64,000 nucleotides of DNA, taken from contig JAJGQC010000662.1 in the NCBI GenBank assembly GCA_021014325.1, forward strand, positions 124,001 to 188,000. Direction: 5' to 3'. The position numbers were made by a program, and so were the translations under genes. This DNA is from Plazaster borealis (Eukaryota; Echinodermata; Asteroidea; Forcipulatida; Labidiasteridae). Shown here piece after piece: positions 45,401-57,400 of this stretch. Under the pieces are notes generated by a model, which ran no database searches, was not told the DNA's origin, and saw only the letters and a list, made by a program, of their open reading frames with translations. Position 1 is the stretch's first letter; each line of letters begins with the position of its first letter.

Positions 45401-48400
45401 AGAGTCACAAGTCCGGAAACCATTTAGCTATAGCTCACCACCATGACCTAGACCTTTGACCTTATTAACCCCAAAAACAGTCACAACTTTCCTTTCTCTC
45501 CTTTCTCTTTCTCCACCCAAGTTACAAGTCCAAATGTCACTTCTAACTCAGGTTACTGTCCGAAAACCAGATAACTATGACTCACCGCCATGAAATTGAT
45601 TAACTAAAACACTACTTCAAAGGTTACTGTATAAAATGTTAACCCAGTAGTATATAAGGCTTTGAAGAATGCAAATTTTCCCACTATACCAACCAATTGA
45701 TTATTTCCATTCAGTTCTATCGAAGGCAACCGGTTTGTTTTCATTGGTGATAGACTAACTGGGTATTATTCTAAAACAACATTATGCTTATTATGCCATA
45801 AACAAACCAAAGGGAAATTATTGCAATGTTGTATTATATTTTGTCATTAATTGTTGACATCCACAGCATCCCTTCTACCAACCTTCGTAAGTCGTACTGT
45901 AAACCGTGGGGACGTTGTTAGTCTTACCGTTACAAGAAATACAAAGGCTGACACTATTCCAGTCAGCAAATGGAGAAAAAATGGCGGTACTGCGATGAAA
46001 CCAGACATCCTGCAATTTAACATAAGCAGCGCTAGTACAAGCGACAGTGGTATTTATGAGTGTCATTATCGACATGAACGTGCTACAGGAAACCAGGCGC
46101 TACTAAGATTAATTGTTAGAGGTGAGCTAAATGATTTCTTTGTTTATTTATTTAAAAGATAAACATATGTGAGTTCACTGTTATTGTCTAGATATCACGG
46201 ACTGCTATCATTACTTTGAACCAGACCACCCCGATAACATTGCTTCACTTCCAAACAAAGATGTTGGCAACTATTTCACACAAAAATCATATAATGAGAC
46301 ACAAAGGAATAGGCCCAGCTCCACCTACCTGCATCCATAGCCTGTACTGTGATCAGCAGCAGCCCTCCGGTCAACCTGCCAGACTAGACGTGGGGATGGC
46401 AGACGTTAATACATTCGATATAACAAATTATTAATTTCAGTGGAACGATTGGGCTTTCTTGGTATGCTGGCTTGTATGCTGATGTGAAAGCTGCTGTAAA
46501 AGTGTTTTTGACACTGATTTTCTTCTGTAACAGGATGCCCCCCAAAAAAATATGGCCCACCGGACTGTAACGAAGATTGTCTGAGATGTCGTAATGGTGG
46601 CGTTTGTGATCAGGTTGATGGTGGCTGCATTTGCCCACCTGGGTTTAGTGGTAAATTCTGTCAACAAAGTAAGTATTCAGAAGAGACGAACATTTTAAAG
46701 AAGTTGACTTGTTAAAAACAAAAACAAAATATTTGAACTAACATCTTCATAGAAATGTCAACTTGCATTTCAAATTCAATTAAAAGTTACATCACATTCC
46801 TACATTGATAGCATAAGCCATAGCTCTTTAAGTGGCAGTAGTGCACCTAACTTTAATATTATGTTAGACTAACACATTTATTTGGTAAAGCAAACCAACC
46901 TAGTTAGAAAAAAGCAAACTGCCTGCTAAGTGATAATTATAACAAAACCAAACTTGTTTGAATACAAATATGAATTGAATTTGTTTTTACCTTTTTAGAA
47001 AACTGGGTAATAAGAAAATTATATTAATACACACATTGGAGAGTTTATGCATCCTGATTGGTCGGAAACTTGTCACGTGGTTTTTTTTTAAAACTGTGAT
47101 ACAAAGACAGACTCCGTGAATTTGCTTAAAAATAACAGCAGACTATTGTGTGCTAATCAACTTTCTTGTTTAGTATTATTTTGTTCCTTTTATTTTCTTG
47201 GTAGAGATGTTGGTGCCGCGTGCAAGCGCGTGTCGCGCGTATGCCTGAACGCGCAGAAAGAGCATCAATCTAAAGTGGCTTATACTTTCAATAGACCAAC
47301 AAAATGCAAAACATAAAGCCAAACAAAAACAAAATAAAAGTAATTAAAAGTTTTCAAAACGCAAAGTTTGGTTCTGCAAATGTACATTTTAGTCTTGGTC
47401 CAATGTGTAAAAATTAATTAGGCGCCGCGCAAAAAAAGAACAGCCTAAAGAATGGTCGGAATGATCAGAACATTGTTAAAAAAATAGATTGGCGAAAGAA
47501 AAATCACACAACCTAATTATGTTATGGTTACTTGTAAATGGGAATGACGGAGCGAGGGCCCGTTCTTCACTGCTTTGCAATGATCTTGGTGGCGGCCAGC
47601 TACCAACATGGTAATTGTCACACACAAAAAAGACCGTGTGGTCACACTGTTCTAAATAAGTATCATCCATGCGTATTAAATACACAACTAGTCTAATTAA
47701 TGTTGTTGATGTCATGTGAATTGTACTTAGTACGAGGACCAAACCGGTTTGGCCAAGAAGGGAGCCTTCACTGTGATTCTGTTGGGTTGCCATCACTTGG
47801 TTCTACTTGCAAAGGAATGCTGTTCTGTTTACCAGATCCATACGGCTGCAGCTGTGCGGCTGGGTACCAGGGACTTAATTGCAAGAAAGGTACATTGTTT
47901 TACTAAAACAATCAGTAATAATCTTCAAGGAATGTGTCGTAAGTCATAAGCTATAATATTCAAACAGTTAAACATAAGCTAAACACGCTATTGGTTTAAA
48001 ATGCTACGATTCAAATAGAGCTTTCCATGAACAAAATACATTATCCCGGACAAACAATGAAAGACTCATGACACAAAGTATTTGTTGTTCGCTGTCTAGC
48101 ACGGACAGGGTCACAATTTATTTCTCTCAATTTTACTCTTTTGTTCAACAGAAAACATTTCAACAATGAAAGGAGTCAGCCAACTCAAAAGGGTTACAAC
48201 AAAAGTGGACAAAATGCCACTACACACAATTCTTTTCCTCCAGTGATAATACTTGAGGAACTTCCTGATGTCTACCAGGAATCCATAAATTATTAAATTC
48301 AAATAAGTTCGCCGCGGACTTACAAAACATCCCAATAAACGGCTTTGGAAGTGTCTACTCCAAAGCACTGACTCCACCCGGTGATTATTACCGGTGAAGC

Positions 48401-51400
48401 CAAAGGGACCAAGCAATAAAAACAAGCATATGAGATTTAATGGCTGACACCTTAATTCTTGTCTCTTGTTATATGTATACATGATACATCACCTGCTCCG
48501 AGCGTCTGCCGAAGCATTTCTCACAGGAGTCTACCTGAAAGAAACTATGAATTCAAGCTAATTATTTATATGTTATCATAATTTAATTCAATGTTTACAA
48601 ACCACCAAACAAGTTTCTTGTCATACAATGCGAGCAACTTGCTTAACCCCCCCACCCCAATATTTTACAAATAATTGTGGGTTTAATTCATTCTTTGAAG
48701 TTAATTATTTATTTATCTTATTGTTATTATGATTACTATTGTAACTATCCTTATATTCTTATTACAGTATCCTTTTTTGACTTTGTTCATTTTGTGCTCA
48801 CTTCTGCTGATCCTGGTGGGTATGAGAAGCTATCTGGATTTGTGTTGAAGAATATTAATGCTTGTGATAGCGTTTGTTTGAATACGTGGTAGCCAAATTC
48901 TGATGTGTGAGTGCCGTCCCATTTGTATATGGGCTTATCTTCTATTCTTAAATTGGTTCCATTAAAGACACTTGAATGGGTGATAACCTGAACATTTGAT
49001 GTTATTTCTTCTCTACAAAACTTGTGAGCTATCTTATTAATATTTCTCGTGGCTGCTAGCCCTGCCCCTTTCTTTATTTCATCTGCGTATGCTAATCTGA
49101 TCATAATATCTGACCAGATAATTCTAGTGTGAGGCAAAAGCTGGCGGATACCCTTGATATTTTCTTTTACCCGTTTACCTATCTCCCACGTGGAACTCTT
49201 GAGGATGTCTTTGGTCCCTAAGTGGAGAATAAGTGTCGTCGGAGCCTGGTTTTTGTTCATCAGCCTCTGCAACCGACCATTCAGGCCAGCACATCTTGCC
49301 CCTGACAGACCGGACCAGATAGTGCGTCCTCCCCCTGGTAACTGGTCTCCATTCTTTCCTGCATTGGCTACGATCGAATCGCCCAATATCCACGTTGTCA
49401 TTGAGTCTGAACAATTAAGAGAAAGAAACGCAACAGCAACGAGTACATACTTTTTGATGCTGTATTTAGCACATGTTGGTTTGTTTGTTTGTTTGTTTGA
49501 TTTTGCACACATTTAGCTAGTAAGTCCAATACGTCTCTTTTTTATTTGATGAAAGTGTTATACTTTCAACATTCCACATGGTGTATACCTGCGGAAGGAC
49601 GGATTAAGTCAAATTAATTGATATACGCCTTTTCATTGTCATAACGGGACTTAATTGTCGTGATTATTAATTATTTCTGAATTACAACATTCGGTGTGGC
49701 CTCACGTAAGTTTGAAATGCGGAGGATTTTCATCGTCCCATTTCCTTAATTTCCTCTTCTGAGAAGCCGTTCTGAGAAGCCATTGTGGCTGCTCCAATTC
49801 TGAAGCTATGTGAGCTATCCTTTTCTGGAGGTAAACCTATCAACATAATTCCTTGTTTCAGTATGTGATTACATTGATATGATGTCAATGGTTCCCCATT
49901 AAACTGAATAAATAGCGGTCCATAATGACTTGGTCTGATCTGTAGGAAATCTGACATGACTTTTACGGGGCAGACATCTAGACATCTAGTATATTATACG
50001 TGATAGGATGTCTAATATCCTTATGTGGGTTATCTCGCCTGCATCCCTCCATAATCTTCTTAATTATAAAACTATCTGATGGGTCTTTCCATCCATTGGC
50101 TTTGTGCGCGAATGCTATAGCAGACATGTGCGCAGTTATTGACGCTGATGAGTACCCTGATATTGACATGTTTGAAATATATAATATTAAGTCTTGCACT
50201 GAAGCTGGCCACACTGATCCCAAATTATATAAATGCCTAAATGTTATGAAGGAGTCTAGACTGCTTGCATATGATTTCCATGTTGCTGGTGCTAATGCAG
50301 ACTTAAATAAGCGATGGGCTTCCTTGTTCAGATTGTCCACAGGAATTGTGGTACAGGGGTGCCTATTCCTGCTGCGTCTGGTGCAATTTGTCGGAAACGC
50401 TCCATCTGGAACCGGGACAAAGCATCAGCTTTATTATTCAATTTCCCAGGAATGTGTTTTGCACAAAACGCAACATTTGATTTCAGGCATTGCAGTATAA
50501 AAACATCTCAACAGTTCCATTATGTGTGGACACTTAGATGATTGTTTATTTATTATTGCTACTGCCGCTATGTTGTCTGATCTCAAGATTATGCGTGTTC
50601 CCTTTAACTGATTCCCCCATAATACTACAGAAACTACTATCGGGAAGGTAATGTGTAATCCTATCTGTACATGCATCCTTTTTAGCCGCCCATTCTATAA
50701 ATGTAGAAAAGGTTTCAAATAGGGCTGGGGAGCATGAGGCTCCCATGGGGAGTGCTTTATCTACAAAGTATTTATCTTGCACTTTCATTCCTAATAATGC
50801 AAAGTCATCTGGGTGTATAGGGAGTAACCTAAATGCTGATTCAATATCTTCTTTTGCCATCATGGCCCCCTTTCCAACCCTACAAGTTGTACTGCATTAT
50901 CAAAGCTATTATACTTGACCGTGCACAATTCTGGATCAATGCCATCATTGACAGACTCCCCTTCTGGGTAAGATAGATGCTGTATTAGTCTGAATTTTCC
51001 TGGTTCGGCTTTTGGTATAATACCTATTGGTGATACAATCAAACTTGCAATTGTTTTTCAGTGAAAGGGCCTGCTAGCCGTTGAGCTTTTATCTCTTTTT
51101 GAAGTTTTTGAGTTGCTTGTTCTGGATTATGTAACACTGATTTCAGATTAGGAGATTCCCTTGGACTACGATTTCCATTATAGCCTAGTCTGAATCCTTG
51201 TGTAAAACCTTCTTGTAATATTTTAGCCGCTTTTCTGTTTGGATAATTGTTTAACAACGGTAACAATGTCTCGGTGTTTACTGGTGAAGGATACTTACAA
51301 CATATACAATTATTTGAACATGGTTGCTTGAATTGTGTACCTGCTTGTTTGTGATTATTTGAATCAAACTTAGGACTTTTTGCAATCGAAACATCCGTGA

Positions 51401-54400
51401 CTTGGTTCCTTACAGTACGTGCATTTGTGTTTGTATGTGTAGAACTTCTTTTGACACCCTGAACGTTCGTTGAAGTCGAAGCACACTTTTTCATTGCTTT
51501 TCCAGCTTGAACTTTACAATTGAGGGCGAAACCCGCTATTTCCTTGGTCTCTAGTCAGGGGCGGATCCAGGATTTTCCAAACGGGGGGCGTGAAAATATT
51601 CCAAGCAGCAAAATGATAAATGAAGTTTGTTGCCCCATTTCTTCCTCCCCTTCTCTCTCTCTCCCTCTTTTTTCTTTTCTCCCTCTTTTTTTCTTTTTTT
51701 TTATATGAAAAAGGGGGGCGTGCGCCCCCCCCACGCCCCCTCCCCTGGATCCGCGCCTGCTAGTAGGGAATTGGGGGCGAAAACTGCTATTTCCCTGGTC
51801 TATATTTGTGAATTGGGGGCGAAAACTACTTGCACTAAATCCACGTGGTCGTATTCCGGTAGTGTAGTTACTGCCAGTAAATGGTGATGGTGTCATGTAT
51901 AGTGTCCAGAGTTCACTATCTACCATCGCCCAACAACGTTGTGGACTTTCTTGCATTCTTGCCCTAAATTGTTGGTCATATGACCGCCAACCAAAACCCC
52001 CATACTGCGAGGCGGCAGTTCTAATCAGATGCATGTATTTGAGTAACTCTTGTGTTCGGCTAGGGTGTGCATTCAAGTATATGGATGTATAGACTAAAAA
52101 GGCTGATGTCCATGCATTGATGGAAGTTACGAATTGCTTTGGTTTACTACTTTTCCACACAATTTGACCCTCCTGGTTTACTGATAAAGCTATGCCTTGG
52201 TTTTCTTGATGTTGCAAGTAGGGGTCCCTTTTTTCTAACAATGTCACCAAATCTACGTACATGTATTCTCCTTTTATAATCTTGGTTTTCACGCTTTGCT
52301 GTACACCTGTTCCAAGTGGGCTAAATGCTGATACCAGGGGTGTAAAACCTAACTGCTGTTGCTGGAATAGCTCGTGACTAGAGATCCCAAAAGTGTCTGT
52401 GTTATTGATCACTACTGGTTCATTGACAATCGGCAAGTTATATTACCATTAATGCCCACTTGGGTTGCATTGTTACCACCTATTCTATTTGTGATTTTGG
52501 GTTGCATTGTTACCACACATACTATTGTTATTGATTGATGGGCCATGGTTCCCGATATCCCTAAAGGAATTCTCTCTACTTGAGGTTGATCGTTTGTCCC
52601 TGCATTATTAATACTACGATAACTATTAACACTGTCATTAATATTTTCATCAGAATAATCACTAGGATTAGTATTATTAGTCTCATTCACACTGAGATTA
52701 CCTTCCAGTAGCCTGTTTGCTACCACTCTGGGCGCGGCACGTCGTTGTTCTTGTTGAACGGGCTGTGTCCATGGTGATGGCCCTGGTTGCCGTCGTTGAC
52801 CCGGTACCGGTGCTGGGGCTTGATCGGTTTCAACCAACGGATGGTCTTGCGCCGGTTGTGCCCGTGGTTCTGGGTGTATATCAGCCGCCACTTGGTGTTC
52901 GTGGGTGCGTCTAAGGTTGCGCTCAGTAACTTGATCAGCCGCCAAACGTTGAGTTGCACGGGATTGTGCCCTTGTTTGTCGTCCATGGCCTTGCCCAGTA
53001 AGTGTTCGTGAATTTGTCGATTGCGGTCCCTCATTCCGCTTCTAACCCGTTTTCTGCCCATAATTTAGCTTACTACCGAAGTAACTTAGGCTTACTGCTG
53101 AATATTTATGTCGTTTTTAAACAGTGATCTTACAATTCAAAAAATTCTGGTACAAGAAATTCGAGAGAAAAATTATTTTGTTGATCCTCTCTATCCGTTG
53201 CCGAGACAGAGAGTGAACTGCAACAATGCTTACCGAAGCGTTATCGCCCACGCCGGTTGTGATTGGTCCTTCAAATTGATAGAACCTTTAAAACCCGCAT
53301 CATGATTGGTCTAGACCGTGCGTCTCCAAAACAAGGAGACAATGAGGCCTAGCGGACCGGATCACTATTTGCCGAGGATAAATGAGTTTTTCTTCGATGC
53401 TCGAAATAAAACTTTATTATTCAACTACTTACGTGGGACATCACTCCCTTCCCGCTGTTTTCCTATACGCTGTGTGCTATAGCCGTGTTCAGATCAAGAT
53501 GGTCGTGTGTCTTTGTCTGTTGGGTCGGCTAATGAAGACATCGCTATAATGGGGTGGCACTGTAGGCAAACGATATGCAATTCACTAGACTTAACGACTT
53601 TACAACTAGACGGGCTTGATACCTTTTGTTGAGAATTATGTGTCAGATAGAGTAAGTTTTTTTCCCTAGTGATATAATCCAGTGACTTGGTTTGATGTTT
53701 CTGGTGGAAAAAAAAGGCAATTTCTTGAACATAAGATGATAATTTAGGGAATTCGTTGGGCGGGATTTTGTTTCGGACTAAAGATTTTGCAACCCCATGA
53801 TATAACTTATTTGTGTGCTAAAAGCTTTGATGTAGTCCTACCAGACAAGTGAAGCTGTTTGTTGTATCATGATATTAACTATTTTTATATAGCTCTTTAC
53901 ACGTGCGTCTCAAAGGGTTTATCCTTATTTATTTCCAGACAGGTTTTTGAAGTTTTTGAATTGAGAGACTCATTTATGTAACAATTGTAAGGGTACACAA
54001 GGTGCTGCGGTGCATTCTGCTGCCACTACACGACACGCCGCACCGGCGATTGTCTTGTACGTAGACTGGGTTATGTGTCTTTTTAGAAAGTCATCATGCT
54101 CTTCTGTTTTCTTTGGACTGAGACCAGTATTTTGAAGTCCGCAATACTTTTTTGCGCTGTTTCTGCTCCAAACAAATTGTAGGTCAACTGCCGGTATTTC
54201 CTGTTTTGTTTATTATTTATTTTTTGGTGGAGTGTTTCAAGAACCAGTCCGAATTACCTACTGTGTACAGGTGGAAAAGTTGTGGGTCTTAACACTTGGA
54301 TCTGCTGAAGTTTAAGTATTTTGTCAGATCTGTAGAAGACGTTTTTGAAGTTGAAAGATGCGCAAGACGTTATTACTTGTAACAAAATCAATAATCAACT

Positions 54401-57400
54401 GCCTTGCTCAAAACTCTAACGTTTTCATATGACAGTCAATGCACAAGTCATGGTCAAACGCTTAAAACCCCGAGGAGCCCATTGTGACACATGTGTCACA
54501 TATTTTTAAAAGCCTTTAAAAAATAGAAAATAAAAAACACCTATCCAAACACCCACACATCAAACGATGCTCGGACATGTTTAGAGCATTACTTCTGGTT
54601 CTTTTGTAATTATGTTTCAGATTGTAATGATGGAACATACGGTGCCAACTGTGCCCAGACTTGTCACTGTGCCGACGGGGTGTCATGCAATGGAACAACT
54701 GGTGAATGTATTGGAAACTGTGCAGCAGGATACAAAGGAGATAACTGTCAAGGTACGGAATACAGCTGAATTTTATAATTTATGAAACATTTTGATAGCT
54801 AATGTTAACGTACTCCATGTCTCTCTTCCTACTTTTCAGTACAATGTACTGCTGGCAAATTCGGTTTTAACTGTGCCGAGACTTGTCACTGTGCCGACGG
54901 GGTGTCATGTAGTGGAACAACAGGTCGGTGTAAAGGAAACTATGCAGCAGGATACACAGGAGATAACTGTCAAGATAAGGAAAACAACTAAAAATTGCAA
55001 ATTTGGAAAAATACAAAATTTACTGTTAAACGTTGACGTCCTCCGTGTCTCTTTCCTACTTTTCAGTATGTATCGCTGGCAAATTTGGTGCCAATTGTTC
55101 CCAGACCTGTCACTGTGCCGACGGGCCGTCATGTAATGGAACAACAGGTCGATGTAATGGAAGCTGTGCAGCAGGATACGAAGGAGATAACTGTCAAGGT
55201 ATGGAATACAGCTGAAAATTGAAAATTTAGAAAAATACAAAATTTACTATTACATGTTGACGTCCTCCGTGTCTCTTTCCTACTTTTCAGTATGTATCGC
55301 TGGCAAATTTGGTGCCAATTGTTCCCAGACTTGTCACTGTGCCGACGGGGTGTCATGTAATGGAACAACAGGTCGATGTAATGGAAGCTGTGCAGCAGGA
55401 TACACTGGGAACAATTGTCAAGGTATGCAATTCTAAGTATAGAATATCAATGGATACTAAGAAGTGAAGATGTGCTTTCAGTTAAACTATCGTTTGCATT
55501 GCCAAATTGATATATATAATGTTTGATCATATCCAAATGGGCGGCATTCTGCTCCCGATCCCCAGACACTTTTGGGCATTTTACTCTTTATTAACGGAGA
55601 GGTCGATCAATAACAAATTGAATGATTTTTTGTAAATACCGGCAACCGGTTTTTTAACCTCATTAGGCGATGTTTTTACATAACAGTGAACTGTATGTAT
55701 AAATGATATATACTTAACAGTTTTGATTGTATTATTGTTCATTTGTGATTTGTTTTATTAAAAGTGAGCCTGAAGTATGGGTGACAATCCAAAGCGCTCT
55801 ACTTGAATCCAAAATGTCAAACAAAAGTTGTTTTAAAGTGCATATTGTGTGCATTTCAACCAAGAACGTCCTTTTGAACGTAATAGTTTCTTTGTCTTGA
55901 GGTCCAGTATGGATACAAAAGTCACGTAGTTATCACAGTGCCTGTTTGGGGTTCAAAATCATGGCTTGTGGCCTTATTGGATAAGGTTTTGAGCATAACA
56001 TCGGGAGAAACACAGCGCCCTCAATGTCGTATCAGAAAGTACAAAATGATGTAAAACAAATGTATAACTTCACAGAAAAATTCATGTAACTTTTTTAACT
56101 GACACATGAACACGAGAAATAGGGAGATAAACTACCACAAAACGCTTATTAATGAGTCAATAGTTGCAACAGGTGTAAACTTGTTTTATTATTATTATTT
56201 TCAAACATTATTATTAAACTGCTGACCTTGACAGCATAAGAAACCTCAAAACATTGCCGGTAGGCCCTACTTGGTGGTTTCTAAGTTACTTTGTAACTAT
56301 GTTTCAGAACCATGTGTAGCTGGAACGTTCGGCATGAACTGCTCACATACTTGTCACTGCGCTACCGAGTCGTTGTGTGATAGATCTACAGGTCAATGCG
56401 ATACCGGCCAATGTGCGCAAGGATATACTGGGGATAGCTGTCAAGGTATGATACAAATTTACAATAATTTATAACCAGAAGTTTCTCTATACCGACTATT
56501 TACGTTGATTGGCACGTTGTCTCCAAAGTACTTCACATTCACTTTCAACTTAAAGTATCTCATGTGGTTTACTGAAATCACTATGGGTATCAACTTCATA
56601 ACTTCTTTTAGACACGAAACAAACAATTTTCACGTTATACATTTAAGAGTTAATAGAAAGTAGCTGAAAGAAATATGTTATCTTTTCCATTTCGAAGTTA
56701 TGTTGTTCTACATGCGTGTTTTTCTTCAACAGATCAATGTCTTCACCTTGGAAATAGACCATCGTGCAATACGACTTGCACACTATTAGGTAAGTTGCAT
56801 TCATCTGATTGGCCAGTAAGCAGGCTTCTCCCGTATTAACTCTTCCTCTCTGTGATCCAATTAAGACAATCGTCTTTGTTAAAATTGTTATCGAAAAATG
56901 CGGTTCTCAATTAACCGAAAATTGTATACTATATCTTTCTTCCAAAATGTAATCATTATGACAAAATACTGTTCCAATTGATTTCAGCTTCCAATATGAA
57001 ACCGCAACGTCTCAATGTGTTTTCTTATTCTGGTCCTGGTTTATCCACTCACACATTATCATGGGAACCGGCAATATGCCCAGCAAATAACTTCAGTATT
57101 GTGAACTACGTGTATAAGGTACTTGATGGTCACGAGAGTGATGTGGAACGAGTTGCGGTCGAGGGTACATCTGTCAACCTTAACTTGTCTCATTGCACAA
57201 GTTATCAATTCAATGTTGCTGCACTAACGAGTAAAGGCATCGGACATTACAGTATGCTAACTTACACAACTGAATCAAAGGGTAAATAAAATGTAGAAGA
57301 CATTAATTTTACATTATATTATTATTATAATGTGTGTTGTGTGTTATTAAAGGCATCGTACACGTTCGGTAATGACTCTGATAATTAATGGCAATACAAA

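Larger units (their letters stand above)
51039..53061 (-). pseudogene. Gag-like ORF of Ngaro copy 2, interrupted
   Basis: It starts [20 protein letters not shown] at 53061 and shifts frame near 52945 to a Gln/Pro-rich and then Asn/Ser-rich stretch. It continues in 51555-52436 with the domain shared with copy 1 ([37 protein letters not shown]). A MITE at 51556-51759 breaks it, and the remainder is 51039-51494. Confidence 0.65.
48700..53070 (-). mobile_element. Ngaro-like retroelement copy 2, internally deleted
   Basis: It has the same order and strand as copy 1: gag-like (51039-53061), RT (50546-51042), RNase H piece (50434-50676), recombinase (49730-50340) and SGNH ORF (48787-49512). The proteins differ clearly from copy 1, so this is a related but separate family. 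The RT jumps into RNase H, the recombinase lacks its middle, and a MITE sits in gag. The element is dead. Ends were not resolved. Confidence 0.8.
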
